NCBI GenBank assembly: GCA_030704615.1
Contig: CM060731.1
Coordinates: forward strand, 33,604,001 to 33,668,000
Direction: 5' to 3'
Source: Takakia lepidozioides
Lineage: Eukaryota > Streptophyta > Takakiopsida > Takakiales > Takakiaceae
Length of the DNA stretch: 64,000 nucleotides
Shown here: positions 9,750-22,430 of the stretch, piece by piece
How the letters are laid out: each line of letters starts with the position of its first letter
Numbering within the stretch: position 1 is the stretch's first letter
Notes under the pieces: generated by a model
What the model saw: only the letters and a program-made list of their open reading frames with translations
What the model was told of the DNA's origin: nothing
Databases searched by the model: none
Position numbers and translations under genes: made by a program

Positions 9750-12200
9750 TACATAGCTTATGATTCATTGTCATGTCCTTCTTCCAGGTGACCAGAAATC
9801 CGTGCTGGATAAATGCCAGGTCTTTTGCTTGCAAAGCAGGGGTTGGGTTTATTTGCAAGTTTTCCAAAATTTATTATTTATTTTTATTTATTTATTTATT
9901 TTCTTTCCCCGAAGGTGCTAGATTAAGGTGGTGTTGACGCCAACTTAATCTGGGTGGTCTTCTAGGCTGGAATTAAGCTTCCGCCAAATTAAAATACACT
10001 TATTTAAACTCAACAACACATGGATCCCTGCGCACATGCTGATCGGTAAGGATACATGTTATTGCAGTCATCCATGGTTCACTCTTCTGGGCAATTTTTC
10101 TTCCGACACTCATCCAACGTTTATCCAATGTTCATCCATTCCCTTTTACGTTCATCACAGATATATTCATCTGTAAGTTTTTCATCGTACATTCGTGCCA
10201 CATTGTCGTCATGGAGGCTGTCTGTCTTCGGTCCGATGGAGAGGAGATTGCGTCCATGCAGTAGAGTTGCGTCCACGGCAATAGGCCCATTTTTTCCTTG
10301 GTTTTAGGATCCACATCACTAACCTGCTCACGCGTACAATCTACTCACACACAAGGGAATCTGCTCACGGGTTTTGCTCATACCTTAGCTGCCCTTAATT
10401 CCGTCAAGCATTCACCCAAATGCATACCCTCCTTGATCCCGCACTGAATACAGACAGGCATGCAAAGTAAAGGAGCAGGGCTCAATGTAGGGGTACCAAA
10501 TGTCCATTAGCAGCTGCACCACTCGTATCTGCCGCTATATCCACGACTTACCACCATCATACAGAATCCTGTCAGGTTCACCCAAATGCACACCCTCCCC
10601 GACATGAACACTGAATACAAACAGACATGCCAAGTAAATGAGTAGGGCGAATGTGGGCGCACCAAATGCCCTGGTAAATACAAGCTCACCGCAATCTGTA
10701 AAGCATCACAAACAAAGAAAACAGAAGAGCTATGGGGGTCTTTGGGCCGCCTGCTCAAACTTCCGGTGACAAACAACGAACAAACCCTGCAACGCACAAA
10801 AGAAGCGCAGAACAATGGAGCCAAAAGGTAAACAACAGTTGCATAAGCTGCCCAGCAATGCGACACATCTAACAACACAAGGTAAACGCGTACATAAAAC
10901 ATGGAGGCCATCGCGAGAGTTCACAACAAAAGAGAAAGTGTGCGAAAGCCCAGCAGGGCATGGACCCTCGCCGCCACTTTGAGAATACAACGGTTTCCAC
11001 ACGGGCGGACAAGCAGCCAACAGACAGGCCCCCCGCCAGCAAGGGCAGTCCGTGTGGTGTACCTCACATGCCACGTCCCTCCGTCAAGGTTACCGGCAGG
11101 CCCAGGGCCACATATTTTTCCTACGCGGCGCATCGTTACTTCGTTCTGCATGGCGTAAATTCGCCCATGTGAGTCTCTTGAAGGGCAACATTTTTCGTCA
11201 GGAACCGTCTTCATCCGCCTAAGTTAAGAATCATTTTTTGTTATGATGTTGAAATGGGGTTCCAATCCGGCTCAAAATGTGTAGAAAACGACAGAGAACG
11301 AGAGAAAGCTCAGGAGAAGTGTACACGGGCATGACTACCAGTAACATCTGGACATAGGTTTTGCCCTCTCCCTGCAAAACTACACGTGATCAGGGTAGTT
11401 GCAGGCTACGGTGGACCAAAAACTGCGTAACATGGCAGTTTCTGAGTGACCTCTATTCATGGTACCTTTTATAGTAAAATCACAACTCAATATTTCATAC
11501 AAGTTTATACGGTCTAAGATTTGTAACTACAATAGAGACATATTCCAATTTGTTTATTATGAAAGTGATAATCTATGAAAGAGCTCTGGACTCTTAAAGT
11601 TGGACTCTTAAAGTTGAATCTTATGGACTGCAGTGTTACACATGAAAAACCATATGGACTAAAAAAACATCATATACACCTAGGTAATAGCAAAAAGAAA
11701 AACACATTAGGGGTGTCATTTTTGAAAGCTACCCAAATGCACTTTTATATGGACTAAAAACATCAAAGAATAAGAGGTATGGACTAATTTATACTAAACA
11801 TTGGGCCCAAACTTGGCATATTTTCCCTAATGTACATCATCCTCATTTAGAGGCTTTTGGGATATCATCATTATTAAAAAGTGTAAAAACTCATAATCTA
11901 GAGGTGCCAAGTTGTATGTGAAAAAAATCCAAAAATCTCTAATTATTAGAAATAAAAAATGTTTTTATTTTTATTTTTCAGAATTTAATACTAAAATTTT
12001 CAATAAAATGTTTTTAGCCTATTTGGTGGGACTATTTATTTAAAAAAAAAGTGTTAAATACATCATATCTGTAATTTAAAATTAAATATTTGAATAAATT
12101 CCCTCAATTTAAGGTACCTATATAAACTTTCACGGAGAGAAAATCTGCCTCTTTTGGACCATCGCACCTCCACACCCTCGAGCTGCCCACCAAATCACCA
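9750..12200. other. Gene-free stretch, AT-rich after 11,400
   Basis: No supported gene. Short ORFs at 10,507-11,214 occur on both strands with no recognisable product. One direct duplication is listed separately. After 11,470 the sequence is very AT-rich. A small tandem duplication of GGACTCTTAAAGTT lies at about 11,587-11,612. Confidence 0.5.
10408..10672 (+). repeat. Direct duplication of about 92 bp, spaced about 170 bp
   Basis: The block CACCCAAATGCATACCCTCC...GGTACCAAATGTCC at about 10,408-10,503 recurs in diverged form as CACCCAAATGCACACCCTCC...GCGCACCAAATGCCC at about 10,578-10,672. Both contain CTGAATACA, CAGACATGC and AAGTAAA in the same order. It looks like an old segmental duplication. 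Confidence 0.7.
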
Positions 12201-12471
12201 TGTTGAGAGCATGTCCTTGGATTCCTGATCCATTCGTCTATCTATTCACATTCACTTCTGCTTCATATGCACATTCTTGCTATAGTAGTCCCCAGTGGAA
12301 CATTTCCTAGCACTCAGACCAAGCCATTATGCAGCTGGCTTATTACTGGTCCTCCCTGGTGAGTTACTGATCCATTCCTGATGGTTTGCTTTCTCCCCCT
12401 GACGTGTCCTGACCCTCCGCGATGTCCGGCCCCCGTCTGTTTAAAGTGCCTGCTGCTGACTCATCCCCCAC

Positions 12472-12645
12472 TCAGTCGGTCTCCCATTCCATCTCTTGCT
12501 CATCCTGCAGCATAATTAGGTCATCTTGTAAGGGCAGGTGCACCTTGCAGAAGGCGGCCGGCAGCCCGAGCCAAAATCCACTCGCTGTATGGGACTGTAA
12601 CATTGGTTTGAGGATGGAGGGATTCTCTAAGCCTTTAGTACAGAT
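12472..12645 (-). pseudogene. B3 DNA-binding domain fragment, inverted relative to its N-terminal exon
   Basis: The minus-strand frame contains ENPSILKPMLQSH, GFWLGLPAAFCK and LPLQDDLIMLQDEQ. These match the first half of the B3 domain in the plant At5g42700/At3g19184-like B3 family (established family knowledge, recalled without a search), in which the protein binds DNA. The rest of the B3 domain is missing after EWETD. The matching N-terminal exon lies at 12,790 onward on the other strand, so the gene has been broken by an inversion. Confidence 0.6.
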
Positions 12646-13003
12646 GGACTGTCTGTGGGTGCCTACCTTTGGATGGGTACTGTGCTTAATGGCGTGAGCA
12701 ATAACAGACTTACTACTTGATCCTACTCTTCTTGTGTCGATGCGGAAGGAGGGCAAGAAGGAACAGCATTGCTGATAGTTCAAGCTACCACAAGCTTCTC
12801 GAGAATGGGACCAAATGCAAACTCGTCATCGTATGAGGACGCTCGCCAGAAGAGAATCGAAGAAAACAAGAAACGTATGCTAGAGCTTGGCCTCAAGAAA
12901 CTGTCCAAGAGCTTGACCAAGTTATCCTGTCCATCCAGTGCAACTGTTGGGCGGTCATGTAAGAAAAGATGCCTCTCCCTTGAGGAGCTAGGCATGGAGC
13001 AGA

Positions 13004-13027
13004 GGCGGTCTTCTCGAGAAGACCGCC
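13004..13027. repeat. Perfect 24-bp palindrome
   Basis: GGCGGTCTTCTC followed at once by its reverse complement GAGAAGACCGCC. The half-site AAGACCGCC occurs again at 13,076-13,085, and further GTCGACC/CTCGACC units lie between. Part of a foldback cluster inside the broken B3 gene. Confidence 0.9.
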
Positions 13028-13058
13028 AGTTGAGTCGACCAACTCGACCAACTCGAAA

Positions 13059-13107
13059 AATCAACAACTGGCTTGGAAGACCGCCTCGACCAAGCCAGTT
13101 GTTGATT
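13059..13107. repeat. Foldback: 18-bp perfect inverted repeat with 13-base loop
   Basis: The left arm AATCAACAACTGGCTTGG (13,059-13,076) is matched exactly by its reverse complement at 13,090-13,107. The transcript would form a stable hairpin. Confidence 0.9.
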
Positions 13108-13299
13108 ACACAGACCATTTTGAGATTTCTGGGCTGCGGGCAAGGTGTGGTCCAGGGGAGACAGACAAAGTCTCCCTCGCCGGTACTTCTCTGATAAGGC
13201 TCGCATGGAAGCCATTGAAGCTGCTGAAGAAATCACTGAAGGCTGAGATAATCCCTCCATCCTCAAACCAATGTGACACTCCAATAGCCAGCCTGAGCT

Positions 13300-15370
13300 A
13301 GCCAGCCAGCCACGTGGCTATCAGCTATAATCCCTTGGGCGCAGATGTTGAGGACGAGCACACTGCACACACAGCAATCTGCTTCCTTGTGAATTCCTTT
13401 CAGTGATCTGTAAGCTGTGGGAAAAAGTGGGCATTTCCGTTGTCGTTACTTGCCTTTACTCCTTTAAGGTATAAGAAAGAAATACATGCATTGAATGCAG
13501 CCTGGTGGTCTTCATTCACCTTACAGTCACCAAATCTGAAGTCCTGCAGTCCTTTTTGGGTATTACAAGGATTTGTCAGTCATAATCTGGTCTTATCCTT
13601 CGATGGCAGGTACAGGAGCGAGGGTACTACCGGCTTAGGGCTTGGATCCCTTATGTCTATGCAAATGAGCTGGAGGATACCCAGGTATGCAAGATCGTTG
13701 GACCCTCTATGGACGTTTACAAGTTTTTCCTTTGGTTTTTCTACCTCTTTCTTCGTTTCCTACTTTGTCCCATGCGCCCTCGGCCCCCCGTGAACGTTAT
13801 GTGTTTCCTTTTTAGTTAGCGGCAATAGGCAAGATCCGGGTCAAACTTTACAAGGAAACCTCTTCATGTAGCCAGCGAATACAAGGGAAAGTTACAAACA
13901 GCAGAAGCGCCATTTCAATCCTAGGACACAGGCTCTCCACAGTTCAAAACAGCAATAACGAAGCCAAGACTCCAGATCAACCAGAAGTGTAAGCGACCTC
14001 CATGAAATTGTTTGGTCTGGAAGACCTCAGTTGCTCCTGTCTATTTAGAGGCTAGACGACTAGAAATGTCTGGCAGCTTACTTGCATGAGGCATGTCTTT
14101 TGGAAACCTTTGGCATATTGTGATGTGGTTGCTTGTCTTTCTATTTATTGCAGAGGTCCTTGGGCCCCCATGTGGATGTAATAAAGTTTCTTTCCTTTGT
14201 CTTTCTTTCCCTGTGTAGGTGATGTGGTTTGTTTCCTTTTTCCTATATTTTCATTGCCCTGGGGCACACAGGGAGGTAAGAAATAGTTCCTCTTCTCTCT
14301 CTTCTCCAAGTTGATTTGCATAGCTGGTTTGTTGAATGACAAGGATAGTACTGTAGCGGGTACTGGAATGCTGGGAAAGGGACGTGGAGGAGTACTCTAT
14401 TAGGAGGGCCACATGCCAAAGGGATCCACATATCAGGAGATCAGGAGGTGTGATGGAAAACAATGATCTTGTAGGTATGGTGGTGGTCAATTTGTTGCAC
14501 CCTCTTGGTGCGGGCAGGTTCAGGACACCTCAACAATGGAGCCTAATGACTGCTCTAAAAGATGCCTGGAGGCAGCTGCAGAATGCACCATTGTGGGTGG
14601 CGGAGGTAACTAAGCCTCTGTGATTGCAAAAACAGCCACCGGAGGCAACCCGGGCTCAGGTTTCACAAAAACTTTGCCTGTTGCCATGGGCCTACTTGTT
14701 TTTCCACCAACATCATCCCAGAAATTGGCTTCTGCAACATTGCACACCAGCCTAGGCAAAAGGCTGTGAGAATGAGGGCAAAGGGGAGGGCAAGGCTAGG
14801 AAAGCCTCGTAGACACAAGACACAGAGCAAGACCTACTTTCAAAATTCTAAGGCCAAGTTGGGATTTTTGGTCCCTGATGGGATGGGCAATCAGGTGGAA
14901 GGGGTGGTGGAAGTCACAAGCGAAAAGCCAAGACCTTTGACACCAGTAGCAACAATGTTGGAGCTAGGGTCCAAATCAACAGAATGTGGTGTTGGAGTGT
15001 TTGTTCACTTCAGTGTAAGTGGTAATCCTTAATTAGCAAGTTGTACACTTGTTATACATGTATAAATGTGTCTGTTATCCTCATAGATAGGATATGAGGG
15101 ATTGAGATAGAAATAGCAAAAGCTGAACTCATCGTATTTAAGCAAACCATTCAGGGCATTCTTATTAGAAAATAGATTCTCTACTGTATGAAAGTGAAAT
15201 CAATGTCTTGTCTATGAATACATTGTACGTGGAAGTTAGAGTACTCATCATATTTCCCATTGTGAAAGTTTGCAATTAAGTGTCACCATGAACTCTAGTG
15301 CAACCAAGAGCTTTAGAAGCCATCCAGGCCAACAGGTTATGGGCCCACAGGGTTCAGATGAGTAGGGCTG
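13300..15370. other. No clear gene; possible exon remnants
   Basis: A spliced-looking piece at 13,610-13,684 (an AG before it, a GTATGC after it) encodes YYRLRAWIPYVYANELEDTQ and could be the end of the B3 gene or something else. A later frame at 13,817-13,989 is open to a stop. The ORFs at 14,384-14,623 and 14,766-15,032 show no recognised motif. I do not call genes here. Confidence 0.35.
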
Positions 15371-15520
15371 CCAAAGCTCCTTAAGTCATTCCCCAAATTT
15401 GGTGGTGAGAACTTTTATCTTTGGAAGTTCAAGATCTGTGTGGTGTCGAAAGAGAGAGGAAGCTGTGGAAAATATTGAAAGGGACTAGGCAAAGTTCTTC
15501 AAAACATGATGCAGCAAACA
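15370..15520 (+). mobile_element. Fragment of a copia-type gag
   Basis: The plus strand reads PKFGGENFYLWKFKI, then after a one-base shift ERKLWKILKGTR. This resembles the start of gag in Ty1/copia elements (K-F-x-G-x-N-F-x-x-W ... LWxIxxG). No further copia domain follows, so it is a short relic. Confidence 0.5.
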
Positions 15521-15853
15521 GATTGTAGTATTATGAGAGGGACTAGAGACCCTGCGAATGTTGGCAAGGCCATTGATGCTTTCCGTTCAAACTAATAAGA
15601 ACGTATATATAATATACGCGCGTGTGGCAGTGAGAGAGCGAGACAAGGGATACCTAGCATACCACTAGCATTCATGTTTTAGCCCCTTCTTTCTATTCCA
15701 AGATAGCACCTTGTCTGAGCCAAAAACACAATGCAGAAGCATGCCAGTCTCAAAGCCAACCTCCACCTTTTGACCAATACATGTCCGCATTTGAGCCACC
15801 AAATCAGACGCAATCAGAAATTGCTTGTCCTAACAGGTAGATTAAATAAATAG

Positions 15854-15985
15854 CTAGTCAGTCTTTGGTTTTTGTGGCCGCCTGGTTCTGATGATGGTTA
15901 CAGCACCCAGCAGTAGTGACAGCACCACTAGTCCTGCACCCACTGCCAACCCATACACCAGTTGAGTAATTTTCAGTTTCTACTA
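15854..15985 (-). other. Possible terminal exon encoding a membrane span
   Basis: The minus frame reads TQLVYGLAVGAGLVVLSLLL, continues GAVTIIRTRR and stops at TAG (15,856-15,854). This is one hydrophobic helix with a basic cytoplasmic tail. It lies just downstream of the PhoD-like gene in the same sense and might be an alternative last exon. The nearest acceptor (before 15,985) and the best donor in exon 8 (about 16,334) are in different phases, so I cannot join them directly. Confidence 0.35.
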
Positions 15986-16270
15986 GCCTCTAGCACACTT
16001 CAGTGGCACTTGCTTTCTCAAGACTGTAAGGGAGTGAGGAATCTTTGAAAAGATGCCAGTACCTTCCCCTGGTTTTGTAGAAGGTAAGGCACGACAAGAA
16101 GAAAATGATCCTATCCTCACCATCCATCTCTCATTCCATCTGCTGTCTCAACCTGCATATTGGGGGAACAGACCCTGAAGTTGCCCACAACCCTTCTGAG
16201 GGATGTTGAAGACTCACTGAAGAAGGACAGTTTGATGATGTGGGTGACATCTCTGATGGCTTGTCACTTA

Positions 16271-19200
16271 CTACCAGATGGAACTCTCTGAGATCCTGTC
16301 TGATGAAAGGAAGGAGGGCGTACCAGTGAGAGTGCCGAAAAAAATGATGGCTAGCATATACTTCCGGTACCATGGCAAATCAATTTCGATTATGCAGTGT
16401 TTGCGCAACTCCCTAGCCTGCAGAGGCTGTGCATCCAGATACCCAGGCTGGAGTTCTGGCAAACTGATTGTTGTACCAATTACAGGGACTCCAAGAACGT
16501 CTCTGACTCGAGCTTGGACAGTGACGGGTTGCGCGTCCCAATCAATCTCCAAAGTCCCAAAGTTCTGTTTGCCTGTGTTAAGAAGGGAAGAGTTTGTGAG
16601 GTTGCAACTTGATCCCTATTATCCTTTTCATATAGCAATTGATATGAGTTGTCTCAGCCAGAGGACAGGTTTGCCAAAAGCTCCAGTGGACTCTTTTACT
16701 GTGCCTCAAGAGGCCAGGACTATGGGCACCTTCAAGCTGTTGAGATCCTTCAGGGTTTCCTTCCCCCTTCAGCATTCTCCTAGCAGCTGCCCATTGGACT
16801 TCCAACTTGTCAATTTGTGAGGGAATAGTTTACTTGATGAGGCCCCTGTCGACCGGGAAGCAGATGGTTCTATAAACTTATGACACATCAACAAGTAAGA
16901 ATGCACCTTCCATGACATGTTATGTGTATGTAAGTTTTCTGACACATACACATTGAATGAGATGAGACAGACTGGGAGACACACCATACCCACCATAAAT
17001 GCAGGACCGGGACCGGCAGTCTGAGTTGCGGACGCGCATTGTCTCAGGCATCAACCAGGCTGCAAAAGGCAAGATGTACGAAAAGGGAGGGGAGGCAAGC
17101 TCCTCCACACCCTGGGTAAGCCCACTTGAGGTGATGTCATAAATAGGGTATGAAAGACCGCAATCATAGCGGGTGATCTCACAATAATGCACATCTCCGC
17201 TTATGAAGATGACCCCGCTGACCTGTAACCCACAACCCATACAGATGTGAGGCACATCTACTCGGCATACTCTAAACATGGTCTTTCTTTCTTCCCCAAG
17301 GATAACCAAACATACTGCTGCTGCTTGCCTGTATGCCATGGTAATAACAAATGCCCAAATCGGCTTGCCCTGTCAACTGACAGTCAAGTGAGTATGTTTC
17401 TGGTTTCAGTTTCTACGTGCACAGAAATAACATATCCTACTTATGCTCATGTTACTGCAATGTCCTGCTACGCAGCAAAACTAAAAATGAAAACCAAGAG
17501 AATTTATCAAACACCCCAAACATGGCTTGGAGGTAGAGCATATCATGCAAGTGAGCAGCTAAGCATACATACGTTTGTTTCCTGAAGGAGGCCATAGAGT
17601 CTTAGCCGCTCCCTAGGAAAGTTGTTCCATGACTCTATGCTGAAGAAAGGTTGAGTCATTGCTGAAAAGTTGGCCACTACCTGCGAGCAAACACAGGCAG
17701 TTGAGAAACAATGTTTATGTTCCATCAACCCTTCTGCTGATAATGAACACAAATAACTTGACTACACAGGATTCCACCAGGCCTGTTTCCACACTCACTC
17801 TAGATTTTAGTGCAACAAAGCATATGGTGTAGCACTAGCTACCATCATCGTGGTACTTTCCTTGATTCCTCCACAGGCTGCATGTGATCAGCCAGATTGT
17901 CATTGATGGCATGCAAGGTTTATGACATTTGTGACTCCAGATTGTACCTGAATGGATGATGCAATGATGTTGATCTGGGCATCACTGTGTCGCAACTCGT
18001 ATTCAAACCATCTCCACTGAACGTCACCCAGCATGGTACCATCGCTGAACACTGGGTCCCTGTGATACCTGGTGTCCAAAAGAATTACCTATTGAACACT
18101 TGCTTTAGGATTCCTCTGTCAGCCTTGTCATGGTGACATTGATAGTATGCTGTTTACCCTATAAAACCAACCTGAACTCAGGAGGGCAAATAAACTGTCA
18201 TCCACAACAGTCACTATACCTTCAGCAGGGCACATCTGTGCAACAGCATGTGCTTACAAGGAGAGAAACTGAAAAAGAGAAAAGGCTCATGAGAGAGGGG
18301 ACTACATTGAAGTCTAATTCCAAGTTTCACACCAACAGAAAGGAAGCAGGAGATATGCACCAACATAGACACCACTAATGGACAGGAATCACCTTGATTC
18401 GCTTCCCAGCCGGTCCATAAGTGTATGATGTATATACACCCTTCTGCTTCCGCCTGCGATAGTCAAATTACTGGCTTCAGTATGTATACAGGTACAAGCA
18501 CCATGCTACTTTGATTCTTAGACTGAGCGCGCAGGAATCCTACTCCCACATTTGAGCCCGCCGACAAAACACGGGAGCATCAAACCATTGCATTCTTTTC
18601 ACAACTCTGGTCACTTTTAATTGGAGGCTAATGTGTGTATTACTATTTCATAATAACTTATACAGTTTTCTTTAACATCCATAAAAACTGCGGTTTTCTT
18701 GTGAGATGGAAAGCTTGACAACTGAAATGCAATCAGGCACAAACCCAATTCCAGAGATGCCGATTCCAGCATTTAATTTTGGAGCACCTCAGTAGTGCCA
18801 GTCAGTATATACACGTGCATTCACAGACTTTCTGTCCAACAGTGATAGTTGTATAAATTCCAATATGAAACAGCTGAGGCAGATTGTTAAGAATAATCTT
18901 CATTTGTTTGTAAGTTATATGTTGCCTTAGCTTCCATGTCTACTTGTACTAGGAGTCTGATCTGGGAGGAGAATTCTTCCCTCTTGGACAAACATTCATG
19001 ACTATGTAAGGTACTGAGAGCTCACCTGGGGCTATTAAGGGGTTCATCCAAGAAGTCGAGCATCAGCTTCTGGCTGATATCCTTCCCCTCATATTCCTTG
19101 CCAGCATCATTCAATCCGTAGTCATGATCATCCCATGTCCCTATCACCTGTCGGATCCAGAACCGGTTTCAAAATTACACCCGTGCTTGTCTTCTCTGAA

Positions 19201-21353
19201 ATTTAAAGAGCATAGGCTGGCAGATGACTTAAACACTATGGAAAAAGAATCCCATAAACATATTGTCGTTCACAAGTATCTGTACAGCAGTCACTTTATC
19301 CAAATCGCCATGAAAGTAGTGTAGTGAAACCTCTGTGCATGAAGGACAGCAATAGGACCACTTCTATTACACTTTCATCTGAGGTTAGAAAGTGCAGCAG
19401 AAGAGAAGATTGCGAGAAGATTACCAACCGCATAGCCTTCTCATATGAGAGAAATATATACCTGGTGCAAAGTTTATCACACAATGCAATCAATCAACTT
19501 AATGAATCGGGGACCAATCCAAATCAAAGAATATGTCAAGTCTGCTCATGCACATGGACACAAGGGTTTCTTCAGTTGTTTCGTCTGACCCTTATCCTCT
19601 GATGAGCTTGAGGGAAGATTCTGTCAGAACCCTGATACCATACTTCCATTATTTTAGTATCCTTTCTTCCACAGACCCTTGAGGGGGGAGAGATGAAAAA
19701 TGAAATGTTAGTTTATAACGTCTATGGAAAGCTCAAAGCAAGAAAGAAGAAAAAGAGTGGGATCCTCAACAGGCCCAAAATCAACTTTTGATCAAGGGAT
19801 TGTCTAAGAGTCTACGCCTCATGTCGATATGCTGCCAATTTCTGATCCTTGTAATGGAAGACCTCTGTGAGCGATCAGCTATCTCGGAATAGACAATCCC
19901 TTGAGCACTTGAGAAACAAACTAACTAACAAATGTGGGCCCTCCAATACCCAGCCCCAACGAGTGAAGGTGGCAGAAGATGCCAAGTAATGGGTAAGTAG
20001 AACAGGTAGTACCTTTGTTTTTTTTCTGAGCGCTCTGTATCCAGATATGTTCTTGGCAATTTGATACTTGTGCTCCATTTCTTCAGGTGACACAGGCCAG
20101 AATCGAGGGACATTTTTCCAGGGGCCCACGGTTCTCTCTTTCCCAGTTATCACAGTGGGTTGCTTGACGTCAGCATAGATGTTGTCCCCCAGCCACACGA
20201 AAAGATGGGGATCAAAACTCAGGATTGCATCCCAGATAGGCTGAACAAAAACAGGAAGTTTTTCAGTTGTGTATTCTATTCTGATGGAACCCTATAAATA
20301 AACATCCCACACATAAATACGACCCTCTCAAAAGCGGGTAGATCCTTCAAGTTGCTTTGGAGGGGTGAGAGCTCTCTCTTTATTAAAACCTTGGCAAAAA
20401 GCTTGACAAGCCAAGAAATACCAACCCTGGCAGGCCCATGGAGCAGAAAAACACGCCAAGTGCAAACATAGAGTGGAGCATGGTTGAGAAGAGGCACAAG
20501 CCATAAAGACCAGAATGTAGCCCTCAAAGCCAGCAATGGCTGCTGAGTGCAAATACTTAGGACTGCTCCATTTCTGCACTGAGACAAAGATTACTAGAGC
20601 AGCACAGTTATAAAAGGCAATCAAGGCACCCCAACAGGGATTCTCCCATAGCCAGGAATAAAAGCGCAACACAATCCAAAGTGCAGTAAATATTATCTGA
20701 GACACATTTCAGTCTCTCTCTGGCTTCCTGGCAGAGTGGTATACAATTCAAGCACATGCAGAGCGATGAGATCATTACCTACCATTCAAAAACGCTCAAT
20801 CATTTGTACGCGTATTACTGTAAGCTGTGCGTGGGCGCTTTTTGGCTATTCCGTTTGATACCCTGGTGACTTGAAACCTTGCGACCGGGTCCGGGAAAGT
20901 CGGTATCCTGAGAAGATATGCCCTCCAGGATACCTCATTGCCAACATTTGCAGGGACCAGTCGCTAATAAAACCTCTTCCTCCAAATGTACTTGCTTCCA
21001 AAACACAATCGGTAACCTTCTCTCAACTCCTCTTTGGCATCCTCCCAGAAACAGTTTCAAAAACCCTACTCTTCTCAATGAATCCCCTCCTCCAGCCCTC
21101 TTCCCGGGAGCACTGTTATGACTGAACTAATTCCCCACCACGATGCAGGGGGGGCACGGGTATTCGAAAGTACCTGGGGTGCACTCTGGTTTGCACATGA
21201 GCCGAATGAAATGCGCGTGAGAGGCTCCAGCTTGTCTCCCACCGAATGACCTTGGCTTTTTAGGATGCCAGCAAACAATTGCAATAGCAGAACAAGACGT
21301 AGAATCCATTTGAAACGACGGGCTGGGTACCCTGAGTCCACTGGCACTCCCAT
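16271..21353 (-). CDS. PhoD-like metallophosphatase, eight exons, 456 residues
   Basis: Predicted exons (minus): 21353-21174, 20240-20013, 19147-19026, 18453-18393, 18088-17948, 17680-17573, 17222-16994, 16572-16271. All introns obey GT-AG, phases agree, and the sum is 457 codons with stop. The product starts with a short hydrophobic segment (residues 15-31, likely signal peptide or anchor). It then has [21 protein letters not shown] and GTWDDHDYG, the metal-binding and PhoD signature motifs, followed by [20 protein letters not shown] with catalytic-site His, and a C-terminal hydrophobic segment ([11 protein letters not shown]). PhoD-like enzymes split phosphomono- or diesters using metal ions; the plant forms are probably secretory or membrane bound. 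No broken motif was seen, and it lies between repeats with no close neighbour. The first Met is chosen because the signal-like segment follows. Confidence 0.85.
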
Positions 21354-22300
21354 CGCTGCAGCACCTTAGCGGTTGGTCAATTTGCTTCCAGGACGTTTTC
21401 TTGCGTGATACTCAATTATTCTTTCCTACAACCTGATTTTTTCATACAGATCAATTGTTCTCAGGCCTTTAGCTATTGACTCCTGTACACCTTCGAAGAG
21501 TCCACTTGTGACCTATCCAGCCTGACTGTATCCGATCAACTACGGAGCATTGCACTATTTCTAACCAGACGATATCTTATTCAAATGTTATTCTCGAATG
21601 TCCAAGAATGGATAATCACATATCACAGCTCCAGCTTCAAAAAACTTTTGTGAAAAGCAAGAAACTGAACTGTACCACAGTGCTCCAATATCTCCCCCTG
21701 CACTTAAAAACTGTCAAGAACGAGGAAGGACAGCCACTACATGATGCATCATACGGACAGGTCTCAAAATGATCCAGCAATTCTCTCAATCTGATCCCAC
21801 TTCTTCAGACGCAACAAACCCAGCACAGCCGGGTAACAGGGTGAGATTATAGCCTGATCAAATCCAGCTCACAAATTTCCAAGCACAGTGAACCGACAGG
21901 ATGCGAACGAATTCAGCTGATATTCAAACAACCCACAACATCCCAGTTACAACTATTTGGAAGACAGGAGAGCAAAAAGAAGGGAAAACTGGACGTATTG
22001 TGAAGAGGCAGCAGGGCAGGCACGTTGCGGTCCCTCATTAGCCCCTCATTAGGCTCCAAGCTTCCATCTCTATCACCTTGCTAAGCAAAATCAGACAATA
22101 TATATTTCTTACTATGTCCATGCATTTGTGTATGCAAGCAATGATAGAAAGCGTACTGTGAGTGTACCTCGGAAGTCTTTCATTTGTGGAGTTCAAGAAA
22201 GATGGCCACCAGGGAATCGTAAACCAAGTTAGGGATCAATCAATATGTGTTGAAGAATGTATTGCTTGTCATGGCAGCGTGTGCCTGTACTTACGTGTCA
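21354..22300. other. Upstream region of the PhoD-like gene
   Basis: No ORF worth calling. This should contain the promoter and 5' UTR of the minus-strand phosphatase gene; I see no convincing TATA box close to the start codon. Confidence 0.35.
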
Positions 22301-22430
22301 GGAAGCAAGTTTTCTTTTTTTTGTTTGTAAGGGTCCGAGAGAGACCTAAAATTTTATTCATGAAGAAAAAGTAACCTCACATGACATGCCATGGAGGCTG
22401 ATGAAAGGGACGCCCCCCCTTGACCAAAAA
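22300..22430 (-). repeat. Degraded, truncated SINE copy
   Basis: Compared with the fuller SINE next to it, this part keeps ATGCCATGGAGGC..GATGA..GGGACGCC, resembling ATGCGCCATGAGGCGAATGAG..GGGACACCGCC. A T-rich end (TTTTCTTTTTTTTG) lies at 22,308-22,326. The tail motif GCAAGTTTT appears at both ends (22,303 and 22,431). It looks like an older copy beside or beneath the newer one. Confidence 0.4.

Larger units (their letters stand above)
12769..13290 (+). pseudogene. B3-family gene, N-terminal exons with an internal foldback insertion
   Basis: The plus frame has SYEDARQKRIEENKKRMLEL followed by GLKKLSKSL, the conserved start of the B3 proteins related to At5g42700. A later segment reads RYFSDKARMEAIEAAEEI, which precedes the B3 domain in that family, and then the first residues of the B3 exon again (NPSILKPM, then a stop). 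Between these pieces the frame runs through the perfect palindromes at 13,004-13,107, which are not part of the family and appear inserted. With the inverted piece at 12,472-12,645 this is a rearranged gene copy. Confidence 0.55.

Noticed and set aside
10507-11214. Genes on either strand
   Set aside because: Open frames overlap on both strands with Cys/Arg-rich chance translations; no family likeness.
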